Part shown: positions 26,106 through 34,672 of the stretch, piece by piece
Layout of the letters: each line of letters opens with the position of its first letter
How positions within the stretch are numbered: position 1 is the first letter of the stretch
From: Gemmatimonadota bacterium
GTDB lineage: Bacteria > Latescibacterota > UBA2968 > UBA8231
Assembly (NCBI GenBank): GCA_009841115.1
Contig: VXML01000009.1
Coordinates: 22,126 to 86,125 of the forward strand
Length of the DNA stretch: 64,000 bases
Reading direction: 5' to 3'
Notes under the pieces: model-generated
The model's input: only the letters and a program-made list of their open reading frames with translations
Told to the model about the DNA's origin: nothing
Databases searched by the model: none
Made by a program: the position numbers and the translations under genes

Positions 26106-26948
26106 ATGGACGAGGGTTGGTCCATTGTCGAAGTGAGCCGCGTCGGGGGAAGGTCGCGGTTGACATCCTGCTTGGCCGTTGCGCCGTTGAAGATCCTCAG
26201 CCCCAAGGTCGAGACCGATTACAGCACTGCTATCCTTTCCAGCTATGGCGGCGGTTTGGTCGCTGGCGATTGCGCCCGGCTGCGCGTGCGCTGCGGTCGG
26301 GAGGCCAAGCTCTTTTTGGGCACGCAGGCCTTTACCAAAGTGTACAAAGCCACCGACGGTCAGGTTGCGCGCCAGGAGCTGGTAGGGCACATCGAAGCAG
26401 GGGCTTGCGTAGTATCGCTGCCCGACCCAGTGGTGCCATACTCCGACAGCGCCTTTGTGCAGGAGCAGGTCTGGCATCTAAGCGCGGGAGCCTCGCTGGT
26501 CTTGCTTGACGGAGGTACCGCAGGCCGCGGCGAACGCGGCGAGCAGTTCCACTACAGCTCTTATACATCTAATATCTCCATCTATTTGGAAAGTGAACTG
26601 GTATTGGTCGAACGCTTGCGTTTACAGCCCAAGCGGCAAGCTCCCGACCGCGTTGGAGTTTTTGGCCCATACACGGCATTCGCCAATGCCTTTATCGTCG
26701 GCGACCCTGTGCGCTCTGCCGTCGAGGAAGTACTACGCCGTGACTTAGCGCCGCTACTCACCGGTCAGCGGACGCGCGGGACTGGCAAGACAGCTTTGGT
26801 TTCGCTCGCAGAACCTCGTCCTGGCGTACTCGCGCTCCGCGCCTTGGGGCGCACCAATGGCGATCTAGAGGAAGTCTTGCACGCGCTCGCCACGGCCGTA
26901 TCTCTGCCCCAAGTCCTAGGCGAAAATCCACTGCGCCGAAAGTATTGA
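26106..26948 (+). CDS. ureD: Urease accessory protein UreD
   Basis: This 280-residue UreD homologue is part of the UreDFG chaperone that carries nickel to apo-urease. Conserved blocks are VETDYSTAILSSYGGGLVAGD (about 38-58), GTQAFTKVYK (about 76-85) and PDPVVPYSDSAFVQEQ (about 106-121). I chose ATG 26106, two bases after the SDR stop, because the upstream frame offers only a TTG inside the SDR gene. It lies about 7 kb before the other ure genes, separated by the control region and the urt transporter. Nothing appears truncated. Confidence 0.9.
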   Translation: MDEGWSIVEVSRVGGRSRLTSCLAVAPLKILSPKVETDYSTAILSSYGGGLVAGDCARLRVRCGREAKLFLGTQAFTKVYKATDGQVARQELVGHIEAGACVVSLPDPVVPYSDSAFVQEQVWHLSAGASLVLLDGGTAGRGERGEQFHYSSYTSNISIYLESELVLVERLRLQPKRQAPDRVGVFGPYTAFANAFIVGDPVRSAVEEVLRRDLAPLLTGQRTRGTGKTALVSLAEPRPGVLALRALGRTNGDLEEVLHALATAVSLPQVLGENPLRRKY

Positions 26949-27199
26949 TCTCTTCGGCAGCAAATCCACAAAACATCACATAATTGTATTTTTTCGGCTG
27001 TTCATCCTAGCCGCAAAGTACCGTGAAGTATGGATTTTGCCCCGCAATGAGGTGCAAAAAGCGGGATTAAAGCGACATATATGTCTGTTTTTGAATTTCA
27101 AAAATTACGTATTTGTCGGCTATTGCTCAAAAAAACTAAGCGATTAAACGGCCAAAAATTCCATTTACGTAAAAAAAATAAACAAAATTACAAATTGCG

Positions 27200-27224
27200 T
27201 ATCTCTTTGCGACATAAAGAGATA
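27200..27224. promoter_or_regulatory. Perfect 9-bp inverted repeat upstream of the urtA promoter
   Basis: TATCTCTTT and AAAGAGATA flank GCGACAT. The centre is about 90 bases upstream of the predicted transcription start near 27304. It may be an activator or repressor site. Spacing and sequence do not match the enteric NtrC consensus. Confidence 0.4.
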
Positions 27225-27277
27225 TTACCGAAAATGTTCCCTCCTGCTCCGTCTGTGGACGGCTGAGGATGTCGTTT

Positions 27278-27293
27278 TGGTATCCTTTTTGCA
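27278..27293 (+). promoter_or_regulatory. Candidate sigma-54 promoter of urtA
   Basis: TGGTATCCTTTTTGCA has the invariant GG (27279-27280) and GC (27291-27292) exactly 10 bases apart and a perfect TTGCA -12 box. The -24 box TGGTATC differs from TGGCACG at three positions. Transcription would begin near 27304, leaving a leader of about 58 bases before urtA. Nitrogen-regulated urea genes are classic sigma-54 targets, which supports the reading. Confidence 0.5.
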
Positions 27294-27361
27294 ATAGGAG
27301 AGCGGAATCGGTCCGAGCCCAGAGTGGGGCCATTTAACACTACAATTCTTGGAGGGATTCA

Positions 27362-28636
27362 ATGAGAAGATCAAGTAAGTTCTGGATTGCGTTTGTCGCC
27401 TTAGGGCTAATCGTCGTTGGAACGCATTCGAGCGCGCAGGCGCAAGAGCCGGTCAAAATAGGTATCCTGCATTCGCTCAGCGGCACGATGGCCATCTCAG
27501 AGGTATCGCTGCGCGATGCCGTGTTGATGGCGGTCGAGGAAATCAATTCCAACGGCGGCGTACTGGGCCGTAAAATTGATCCGGTGGTCGTCGATCCAGC
27601 GTCCGACTGGGACCTGTTCGCCGAAAAGTCCAAAGAACTATTGCTAGAGCACGAGGTGGCGTCCGTCTTCGGATGCTGGACCTCGGTGTCGCGCAAGTCG
27701 GTGTTGCCGGTTTTTGAAGAAAACAGCGGGCTGCTGTTTTATCCGGTCCAGTACGAGGGTGAGGAATGCTCGCGCAACATCATCTATACAGGGGCTACCC
27801 CTAACCAGCAGTTGATTCCAGCCGCTCAGTATCTAATGAGCGAGGAAGGCGGCGGGTACGAGAAATTCTATCTGCTCGGCACGGACTACGTATTTCCGCG
27901 CACGGCCAACAAAATTCTGCGTGCCTATCTCCTCGACCAAGGGGTGCCCGAGGAGAATATCATGGAGGAGTACACGCCCTTCCACCACCAGGATTACCAG
28001 ACCATCGTGCAGAAGATCAAGAGTTTTGCCGCCGATGGTAAAGCTGCGGTCTTGAGCACGATCAACGGCGATTCCAACGTACCCTTCTACAAGGAATTCG
28101 CCAATCAGGGGCTGACTTCGGCGATGTGCCCGATTATGGCCTTTTCAGTGGCCGAAGACGAACTGCGGGCGATGGATACCGAGTTTCTGGTCGGCCACTT
28201 AGCGGCTTGGAATTACTTCCAGTCCGTTGCCACCAAGGAAAACCGGGATTTCGTCAAGAGCTTCAAGAAATACTGCGCAGACAACGACCTGCCCGGTGGC
28301 CTAAAGCGCGTCACCGACGATCCGATTCTCTGGGCCTATACCGGGGTCTATCTGTGGAAGGGTGCGGTTGAAAAGGCTGGTTCCTTTGAAGTGGAAAAGG
28401 TGCGACCGGCGCTCTATGGACTGGCGTTTGACTCGCCGGGCGGCCAAGTGATGATGGACGAGCGCAATCACCATTTGCACAAGCCCGTCTATATCGGCGA
28501 GATCAAAAAGAACGGCCAGTTCAAGATCGTCTATGAGTCGGATGGCCTAGTGGCCCCCGATCCGTGGGACGATATCACCAGCGCCGACAAGGATTGCGAC
28601 CACGTCAATTACATGGGCACCTATACCCTAGAGTAA
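27362..28636 (+). CDS. urtA: Urea ABC transporter substrate-binding protein
   Basis: This 424-residue periplasmic urea-binding protein feeds the UrtBCDE importer. The signal peptide spans about residues 1-28, with the hydrophobic WIAFVALGLIVVG and cleavage after AQA. VKIGILHSLSGTMAISE, INSNGGVLGRKI, FGCWTSVSRKSVLPVFEE and LLFYPVQYEGEECS are hallmarks that separate UrtA from amino-acid-binding relatives. DYVFPRTANKILRAYL and AAWNYFQSV follow. The start has GGAGG upstream. It is the first gene of urtA-porin-urtBCDE-ureAB-C-F-G. Confidence 0.95.
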   Translation: MRRSSKFWIAFVALGLIVVGTHSSAQAQEPVKIGILHSLSGTMAISEVSLRDAVLMAVEEINSNGGVLGRKIDPVVVDPASDWDLFAEKSKELLLEHEVASVFGCWTSVSRKSVLPVFEENSGLLFYPVQYEGEECSRNIIYTGATPNQQLIPAAQYLMSEEGGGYEKFYLLGTDYVFPRTANKILRAYLLDQGVPEENIMEEYTPFHHQDYQTIVQKIKSFAADGKAAVLSTINGDSNVPFYKEFANQGLTSAMCPIMAFSVAEDELRAMDTEFLVGHLAAWNYFQSVATKENRDFVKSFKKYCADNDLPGGLKRVTDDPILWAYTGVYLWKGAVEKAGSFEVEKVRPALYGLAFDSPGGQVMMDERNHHLHKPVYIGEIKKNGQFKIVYESDGLVAPDPWDDITSADKDCDHVNYMGTYTLE

Positions 28637-28667
28637 TACTCTACCTAGCGCAGAAGGACACAAACAG

Positions 28668-29567
28668 ATGAACAAGAAAGTTGCAGCATTTGCACTGGCG
28701 ATTTTTGCCGCCCAGACGGTATCCGCCGAGGTCGAATTTTCCGGGTTTGTCGATATGAGCGTGTTCAGTGACGATGGGGACGCGAGCATGTCGCTGGACC
28801 AGTTCGAGTTGGATGTCTCGACGGATCTCGGGGAAGGGATCTCCATGCGGGCGGATGTCAATGCTTTGGGGCCTACTGCTCCGGTCGAGCTAGAACAGGC
28901 CTTTATCACGTACGATACTGGCGAGAGCTTGGCACTCACTGTGGGCAAGTTTCTGAGTTGCACCGGCTTTGAAGCGGCTGAGCCCACCGGTATGTATCAG
29001 TATTCGTACTCGGCTACGCTGGTCTATGGCGGCTATCAGAATGGGATCGCGGCCTCCTATGGCTCGGATATGTTCGGTCTGTACGGGGCTGTTGTCTCCA
29101 GCGTGTGGGATGGCGCGGAGACCGATGTCTCGGGGGATGAGACCGACGTGGGGTTTGAGGCTCAGGTTGCTCTGATGCCCGTGGAAGGGATGACGGCCAA
29201 AGCCGCGTTGGCCAGGGAAGACGAGCAGACCTTAATCAACGTTTGGAGCATGTTGGAGACGGGGCCGCTGACGGTTGCTGCCGAGGTGAATTCGATGAGC
29301 GATTGGGGGGCGTATGAGTCGGGCTTGGGGTATCTCGGGATGGTTAACTACGGCCTGAGCGATCAGGTCGGCGTGACGGCCCGGTACTCGGCTATTGCGT
29401 GGACTCCGGTTGGTGGCGGCGAGGACGACGAAACGAGCGAGATAACCATCGCTCCGAGTTTCGCCGTTTCGGACAACTGGGGTCTGGTGGCTGAAGTGAA
29501 GATGCTCACGGTGGGTGACGCCGACGCGGTGACGCAAATTGCGCTGGAGTCGCTGCTAACATTTTAG
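28668..29567 (+). CDS. Outer-membrane beta-barrel (porin-like) protein
   Basis: This 299-residue protein has a cleavable signal peptide (KKVAAFALAIFAAQTVSA, about 3-20) and alternating polar/aromatic strands such as VEFSGFVDMSV, LALTVGKFLSC and GVTARYSAIAWTPV. It ends LESLLTF; a terminal Phe is the BamA recognition mark of outer-membrane barrels. It resembles the putative beta-barrel porin-2/OmpL-like group. It sits 31 bases after urtA and before urtB, inside the urea uptake operon. It may therefore be a channel that lets urea cross the outer membrane. That role is inferred from position only. Confidence 0.72.
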   Translation: MNKKVAAFALAIFAAQTVSAEVEFSGFVDMSVFSDDGDASMSLDQFELDVSTDLGEGISMRADVNALGPTAPVELEQAFITYDTGESLALTVGKFLSCTGFEAAEPTGMYQYSYSATLVYGGYQNGIAASYGSDMFGLYGAVVSSVWDGAETDVSGDETDVGFEAQVALMPVEGMTAKAALAREDEQTLINVWSMLETGPLTVAAEVNSMSDWGAYESGLGYLGMVNYGLSDQVGVTARYSAIAWTPVGGGEDDETSEITIAPSFAVSDNWGLVAEVKMLTVGDADAVTQIALESLLTF

Positions 29568-29573
29568 GTGGGT

Positions 29574-29663
29574 GGAGCGGAGACGGCCGCTTAGTAGTTT
29601 AGCGATTGGTACGGTAAAAGGTAAAAGGTAAAAGGTACATGGTAATCAGGCCGTCTCCGCTCC
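29574..29663. repeat. Inverted repeat with five heptamers between the porin gene and urtB
   Basis: A 15-bp arm (GGAGCGGAGACGGCC, 29574-29588) is perfectly repeated in inverted form at 29649-29663. The space between holds five consecutive 7-base units: GGTAAAA three times, then GGTACAT and GGTAATC (29613-29647). TTTTTC follows the right arm, so the RNA could fold as a terminator-like hairpin that lowers read-through into urtB. The heptamer design recalls the other intergenic elements at 45159-45251 and 59723-59829. Confidence 0.6.
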
Positions 29664-29694
29664 GTTTTTCACGGGGCGGAGTTCAATTTTGCCA

Positions 29695-31374
29695 ATGGGA
29701 CAACGGGTGATAAAAATACTGGCGGTGTGGGTCTTAGCGGCTGGAGCGGCTGGGGCCGACACGTGGGACGAGGAGCAGTTTGCGCGGCTGGCCAACGGCG
29801 ATGACGCGGAGATCCAACAGGCCGTAACCGACTTGGCTGCCCGCTACGACCAAGTCCATTACGCATTGATGCGGGGGCTGTTTAGCGGGGAGGTCTATCG
29901 CTGGAGCGAGCGCGAAGTGCAGAGCGGCTTGGTACTCATTGGCGACGAGGAAATGGACGAGTATGGCGATTCGATAGTACCGCTCTTTACGGCCTATCCC
30001 GAGCGCGTGCCCATCCTCGGCGAGGACGGTGAGCAGGTCAAGGTCTCGCTCTACGATATAGAGGAGGTCGAGACCAATCGGAAGATCAGGGCGCTGATTC
30101 AGCCCTATTTGCTGCAGATGGAACTCTTCCACCCGGATGCGGACAAACGGCGGATCGCCGCTGAAAATATCGGTAATAGAGGTACCGCAGCCGCCATCCT
30201 GGCGTTGCGCCGTTCCATCGAAGAAGAGACGGATGGGTCAATACGGCGGTTGAAGCGCGTGTCATTGGCCAAGCTGCAATTGGCCGACGCGGAGGCGGAG
30301 GTGCGCTTGCAGGCGGTGGCTGCATTGGGGGAGCTGCGCAGTCCGTTGGCCATACCTGTGCTAGAGGGACTTTTGAGTACAGACAAGTCTGGGGTCTTCG
30401 CCGAACCTGACATGCGGGTCCGGGAGCGGGCGGCAGCGGCCCTGACTAGCTTGCGGCGTTTTAGTTCCTCTATGCAGGCGGTGCAGACGATTTTTATCGG
30501 TCTGAGCTTGGGGTCCATTCTGGTCTTGATGTCGTTGGGGTTGGCGATTATCTACGGGCAGATGGGGGTGATTAATATGGCGCACGGCGAGTTTATGATG
30601 ATCGGTGCTTACACTACGTTCGTGGTGCAGAACCTGTGCTTGGGCGTGCTGCCGCCGGAGTACGGCGATCTGTTTTTCGCCATCTCCTTTCCACTTGCCT
30701 TCCTAGTCGCTGGTGGCGTTGGGTTCCTGTTGGAGGCGTCGATTATATGCCGATTATACAGCCGACCGCTTGAAAGCCTGCTGGCCACTTGGGGCATCAG
30801 TCTGGTGCTGATTCAAGCAGCGCGCAGCATCTTTGGCGATCTGACGGCGGTGAAATTGCCGCAACTGCTAAGCGGTGGCTGGGAAATGGCTCCCCAGGTG
30901 GTGTTGCCCTATAACCGCATGTTCATCATGGCGCTGGCCGCGGCGATCGTCGGAATGCTGTTGGCGCTTTTCTTTCGCACGCGCTTTGGGCTCAAACTGC
31001 GGGCCACGACCCAAAATCGGGCGATGAGTGCCTGCGTCGGGGTACCTGTGCGGCGCATTGACTCCATGGCCTTTGCCCTGGGCACGGGGATTGCCGGGGT
31101 CGCCGGTTGGGCGATGACGCTGATTGGGAACGTCGTGCCCAACATGGGTCAGACCTATATCGTCGATTCATTTCTCGTGGTCGTCACCGGCGGGGTTGGC
31201 AAGCTGCTAGGCACGATCAGCGCCGGGCTGGGGATCGGCATTTTCAACAAAATGCTTGAACCGCTTTTTGAAGCCGTGTACGGCAAGGTCATCCTGTTGG
31301 GCTTGATCATCGTCTTCTTGCAATCGCGCCCGACCGGCCTTTTCCCCGCCAAAGGACGGAGCGCGGAACTGTGA
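29695..31374 (+). CDS. urtB: Urea ABC transporter permease UrtB
   Basis: This protein of about 559 residues has a signal peptide, then a periplasmic region of about 240 residues with HEAT-like helices (AVAALGELRSPLAIPVLEGLL), and then the LivH-type permease (about 265-555). QTIFIGLSLGSILVLMSLGLAIIYGQMGVINMAHGEFMMIGAYT is the diagnostic permease start. The extra N-terminal part is common in UrtB but absent from LivH. The ATG at 29695 and a TTG two codons earlier are both possible starts. The stop overlaps the urtC start (GTGA). Confidence 0.92.
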   Translation: MGQRVIKILAVWVLAAGAAGADTWDEEQFARLANGDDAEIQQAVTDLAARYDQVHYALMRGLFSGEVYRWSEREVQSGLVLIGDEEMDEYGDSIVPLFTAYPERVPILGEDGEQVKVSLYDIEEVETNRKIRALIQPYLLQMELFHPDADKRRIAAENIGNRGTAAAILALRRSIEEETDGSIRRLKRVSLAKLQLADAEAEVRLQAVAALGELRSPLAIPVLEGLLSTDKSGVFAEPDMRVRERAAAALTSLRRFSSSMQAVQTIFIGLSLGSILVLMSLGLAIIYGQMGVINMAHGEFMMIGAYTTFVVQNLCLGVLPPEYGDLFFAISFPLAFLVAGGVGFLLEASIICRLYSRPLESLLATWGISLVLIQAARSIFGDLTAVKLPQLLSGGWEMAPQVVLPYNRMFIMALAAAIVGMLLALFFRTRFGLKLRATTQNRAMSACVGVPVRRIDSMAFALGTGIAGVAGWAMTLIGNVVPNMGQTYIVDSFLVVVTGGVGKLLGTISAGLGIGIFNKMLEPLFEAVYGKVILLGLIIVFLQSRPTGLFPAKGRSAEL

Positions 31375-32429
31375 GCGCGTCTAGGCACCATATCGTCGCT
31401 GGTTTGCTGTTCGCCTTTTTTGGGGTGCTAGTTCCCCTGCTCAACTATCTGGGTCTAGTTGCCGATACGACCCTGAACTTGTGGGGGCGCTACTTTTGTT
31501 TTGCCATCGTCGCCCTTGGGATGGACCTGATTTGGGGATTTACCGGTATTCTGTCGCTGTGCCAGGCGTTTTTCTTTTGCTTGGGCGGCTACGCCATCGG
31601 TATGCACATGCTGCTCAAGACTGGGACCAAAGGCGTGTACGGCAGCACGTTGCCCGACTTCATGGTTTGGAATCGGGTCGAGGAACTGCCGCTTTTCTGG
31701 GAGCCGTTCCACAGCCTGCCGCTAACTTTGATCCTCGGGCTGTTGGTGCCGGGATTGGCGGCGCTGGTCTTTGGTTTTCTCGCCTTCCGCAGCCGCATCA
31801 AGGGCGTGTATTTGGCCATTATCACTCAGGCGCTGGCGCTGGCGATGTGGCTATTGTTCCTGCGCAACGAGACTATGTTGGGGGGGACCAACGGGCTGAC
31901 GGATTTCAAGACGCTGCTGGGCTTTGAATTGGCCGAGCCGGCGACCAAGCGCGGGCTCTACGTGGTGGCGTGTGCGGCGTTGGTGGGGGCGTATTATCTC
32001 TGCCGCTATATCGTCGACTCCAAATTGGGCAAATTGCTGGTAGCCATCCGCGACAGCGAACACCGCCTGCGCTTTATCGGCTACCACATCACTCGCTACA
32101 AGCTTTTCGTCTTTGTCGTCGCCAGCGCCTTGGCGGGCTTGGGGGGGATGCTCTACGTGCCGCAGACCGGCATCATTACGCCAGGGCGCATGGATGTGCA
32201 GGCTTCGATTGAGATCGTGGTGTGGACCGCGGTCGGCGGCCGGGGGACGTTGGTGGGCGCGATCGTCGGAGCCGTGCTGGTCAACTTGCTCTACAGCTTT
32301 CTCACCGGCGCATTTCCCGGCACTTGGCTCTACTTTCTCGGCGCGCTCTTTGTCGGGGTGGTGCTGTTCTTTCCAGAGGGCGTCGCTGGCATAGTTGGGC
32401 GCTTGCGGCGGCGGTTGGTGGCCGCGTAA
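31371..32429 (+). CDS. urtC: Urea ABC transporter permease UrtC
   Basis: This 352-residue LivM-type inner-membrane permease pairs with UrtB. About nine hydrophobic segments are visible. LIWGFTGILSLCQAFFFCLGGYAIGMHMLL near residue 50 and the loop LVAIRDSEHRLRFIGYHITRYKLFVFVVASALAGLGGMLY (about 223-262) are the EAA-like contact region for the ATPases. The GTG start overlaps the urtB stop by four bases, so translation is coupled. urtD starts 13 bases after the stop. Confidence 0.94.
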   Translation: MSASRHHIVAGLLFAFFGVLVPLLNYLGLVADTTLNLWGRYFCFAIVALGMDLIWGFTGILSLCQAFFFCLGGYAIGMHMLLKTGTKGVYGSTLPDFMVWNRVEELPLFWEPFHSLPLTLILGLLVPGLAALVFGFLAFRSRIKGVYLAIITQALALAMWLLFLRNETMLGGTNGLTDFKTLLGFELAEPATKRGLYVVACAALVGAYYLCRYIVDSKLGKLLVAIRDSEHRLRFIGYHITRYKLFVFVVASALAGLGGMLYVPQTGIITPGRMDVQASIEIVVWTAVGGRGTLVGAIVGAVLVNLLYSFLTGAFPGTWLYFLGALFVGVVLFFPEGVAGIVGRLRRRLVAA

Positions 32430-32442
32430 CGAGAGTTGGGCG

Positions 32443-33207
32443 ATGGACAATCTATACGTGCAGCAGTTGAGTGTGTCGTTCGACGGCTTCAAGGCGCTGG
32501 ATATCGACATTTTTGAGGTCGCCCAAAACGAGTTGCGGGTGGTCATCGGCCCCAATGGCGCGGGCAAGACGACCCTGCTTGACGTGCTCTGCGGCCGGGC
32601 CCGGCCCGACATTGGCCACGCCTATTTCAAGGATCAGGACCTGACCAAGCTGAGCGAGGACGAGATCGTCGATTTAGGGGTGGGGCGCAAGTTCCAAGCG
32701 CCGACGGTTTTTACTTCGCTGACCGTCGCCGACAACCTGATGCTAGCTGTGAAGGCCAATCGCAGCGTCTTCGCCTCGCTGTTCTATCGGCTCAAAGCGG
32801 CTGAGCGCCGCCGGATTGAGGAGGTGGCCGAGCGCACGGGGCTGGAGGATGCGCTCGACGAGGTCGCCGGTACCCTGTCGCACGGTCAGAAGCAGTGGTT
32901 GGAGATCGCCATGGTTATCTTGCAGGACCCCACGCTCTTTCTGGTCGATGAGCCAGCGGCAGGCATGACCGACGAGGAAACTTTCCGCACTGGAGAAATC
33001 CTCCAGGGGCTGGCCGAGGATCACGCCCTGATTGTCATTGAGCACGACATGGAATTCGTGCGGCAAATCGCCCGCAAGGTCACGGTGCTACACGAGGGCA
33101 GAATTTTAGTCGAAGGGCCGATGGAAGCGGTGCAGAACGACCCACGCGTCATTGAGTGCTATTTGGGAACGGCCATGGAACGGGAGGAACACAGTGCAGT
33201 CGGCTGA
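32443..33207 (+). CDS. urtD: Urea ABC transporter ATP-binding protein UrtD
   Basis: This 254-residue LivG-like ATPase of the urea importer has Walker A GPNGAGKTTL (about residues 35-44), signature LSHGQKQWLEIAMVI in place of LSGGQ, Walker B LFLVDEPAAGMTDEE and switch His in IEHDMEFVR. The SHGQKQWLEI wording is characteristic of UrtD. I chose ATG 32443 because the longer frame begins inside urtC. The end overlaps the start of urtE by 14 bases. Confidence 0.94.
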   Translation: MDNLYVQQLSVSFDGFKALDIDIFEVAQNELRVVIGPNGAGKTTLLDVLCGRARPDIGHAYFKDQDLTKLSEDEIVDLGVGRKFQAPTVFTSLTVADNLMLAVKANRSVFASLFYRLKAAERRRIEEVAERTGLEDALDEVAGTLSHGQKQWLEIAMVILQDPTLFLVDEPAAGMTDEETFRTGEILQGLAEDHALIVIEHDMEFVRQIARKVTVLHEGRILVEGPMEAVQNDPRVIECYLGTAMEREEHSAVG

Positions 33208-33904
33208 GGCCACGCTGGCGGTGGAGGAGTTGGATATCCACTACGGGGGCAGCCGCATCTTGCGGGATATTAGCTTACAGGTTCCCGGCGGCTCGATTGT
33301 GGCGGTGATGGGGCGCAACGGCGTTGGCAAAACGACGCTGCTCAAGGCGATCATGGGGTTGTTGGCACCGAGCAAGGGCCGGGTGTTTTTTGCTGGCGAG
33401 GACGTCACTGCGCTGACGGCTGACAAGCGCACTCGGCGGGGGTTGGGGTACGTGCCTCAGGGCCGCGAGATTTTTCCGCAGTTGACGGTGCGGGAAAACT
33501 TGGAGATCGGCTTGCAGGCGCGCGGTGGCGGTGGCGAGGTTCCCGAAGAAGTGTTCGCGCTCTTTCCGGTGCTGGCGGACATGCAGGAGCGGATGGGCGG
33601 CAATTTGAGCGGTGGACAACAACAGCAGTTGGCCATTGCCCGGGCGCTGGTCGGCGAACCCAAGGTCTTGATGCTGGACGAGCCGACCGAAGGGATTCAG
33701 CCGTCGATCATTTTGGAAATAGAAAAGGTGTTGCTCCAGCTCAAGGAGCGGGGCGAATTCGCCATTGTCTTGGTCGAGCAGTACTTCGACTTCGCGCGGC
33801 AGATCGCCGATCACTTCTTTCTGATGGATCGCGGCAGCATCCTGTTGCAGGGGACGGCCGACGAGTTGTCGGATGAAAGTATCAAGACTCACCTGACGTT
33901 TTGA
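33194..33904 (+). CDS. urtE: Urea ABC transporter ATP-binding protein UrtE
   Basis: This 236-residue LivF-like ATPase is the second nucleotide-binding subunit. Walker A is [12 protein letters not shown] (about 37-48). [15 protein letters not shown] is the Q-loop block shared by LivF and UrtE, the signature is [16 protein letters not shown], and Walker B is [15 protein letters not shown] chose GTG 33194, which has GGGAGG upstream and overlaps the end of urtD; an upstream ATG lies deeper inside urtD. ureAB follows 10 bases after the stop, tying uptake to hydrolysis. Confidence 0.94.
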   Translation: MQSAEATLAVEELDIHYGGSRILRDISLQVPGGSIVAVMGRNGVGKTTLLKAIMGLLAPSKGRVFFAGEDVTALTADKRTRRGLGYVPQGREIFPQLTVRENLEIGLQARGGGGEVPEEVFALFPVLADMQERMGGNLSGGQQQQLAIARALVGEPKVLMLDEPTEGIQPSIILEIEKVLLQLKERGEFAIVLVEQYFDFARQIADHFFLMDRGSILLQGTADELSDESIKTHLTF

Positions 33905-33914
33905 GGGAGGATTC

Positions 33915-34670
33915 ATGCGGCTTTCACCGAGGGAAATCGACAAGCTAGTATTGCACAACGCTGGGTTTGTGGCGCAGAAGCGTTATGCCCGGGGCCTGCG
34001 GCTGAACTACCCGGAGGCGACTGCGCTGATCGCGGCGCAGTTGCTCGAATTTATCCGCGATGGCGAGCGGGTCGCCACCTTGATGGACAAGGGCAAGCAG
34101 TTACTCGGTATTGAAGATGTGTTGCCGGGGGTGCCGGAGATGGTGCACGAGGTGCAGGTGGAGGGCACGTTTCCCGACGGCACCAAACTGGTGACGGTCC
34201 ATCAGCCGATCTGCCGGGTGCGCGGCAACGCCGAGTTGGCGCTCTATGGGTCGGGGCTGGTGCGCGTGGGAGAGACGTGGTCGCCGGACAACGCGTCCAG
34301 CGCCGCGCCTGGGGAAGCGCTGGTGGCGGATGAGGAACTCGCGCTCAACGCCGACCGCGAAAAAGTGGAGCTTGAAGTGGCGAACATGGGCGACCGCCCT
34401 GTGCAAGTGGGATCGCACTTTCCCTTTTTTGAGGCCAACGCCGAATTGCGCTTTGACCGCGCGCGGGCCTATGGCTTTCGCCTCGATATTCCCTCGGGAA
34501 CCGCAGTGCGTTTCGAGCCGGGGGAGACCAAGACGGTGACGCTGGTCGCCGTAGCTGGCAAGCGCGTCGTCCACGGAGGCAGTGGTTTGATCGGCGGAGC
34601 CTTGAGCGACGACAACAAGGCCGCCGCCCTTGAACGCGCTAAAGAGCGCGGCTTTTTAGGAGCGGAGTAA
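33915..34670 (+). CDS. ureAB: Urease gamma/beta fusion subunit
   Basis: This 251-residue protein is a fusion of the urease gamma (UreA) and beta (UreB) subunits, as in the Helicobacter small subunit. Gamma covers about residues 1-100 ([80 protein letters not shown]). Beta covers about 125-245 ([53 protein letters not shown]). It has GGGAGG before the ATG. ureC starts two bases after the stop. The linker between the halves is short and shows no frameshift. Confidence 0.95.
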   Translation: MRLSPREIDKLVLHNAGFVAQKRYARGLRLNYPEATALIAAQLLEFIRDGERVATLMDKGKQLLGIEDVLPGVPEMVHEVQVEGTFPDGTKLVTVHQPICRVRGNAELALYGSGLVRVGETWSPDNASSAAPGEALVADEELALNADREKVELEVANMGDRPVQVGSHFPFFEANAELRFDRARAYGFRLDIPSGTAVRFEPGETKTVTLVAVAGKRVVHGGSGLIGGALSDDNKAAALERAKERGFLGAE

Positions 34671-34672
34671 TC

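Larger units (their letters stand above)
26949..27361. promoter_or_regulatory. A+T-rich control region upstream of the urt/ure operon
   Basis: No gene is seen in these 413 bases, which are far richer in A+T than the flanking genes. They contain an imperfect inverted repeat with 9-base arms (TTTTGCCCC 27035-27043, GGTGCAAAA 27051-27059), a perfect 12-bp palindrome GACATATATGTC (27074-27085), a perfect inverted repeat TATCTCTTT / AAAGAGATA (27200-27224) and a -24/-12-like promoter (27278-27293). The layout suits nitrogen control of urea uptake, with activator sites upstream of a sigma-54 promoter. Confidence 0.55.

Noticed and set aside
27035..27059. NtrC binding site upstream of urtA
   Set aside because: The arms look like GGTGCA half-sites, but the spacer between CCC and GGT is 7 rather than 5 bases and one arm has a mismatch. 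I kept it only as an unassigned inverted repeat.
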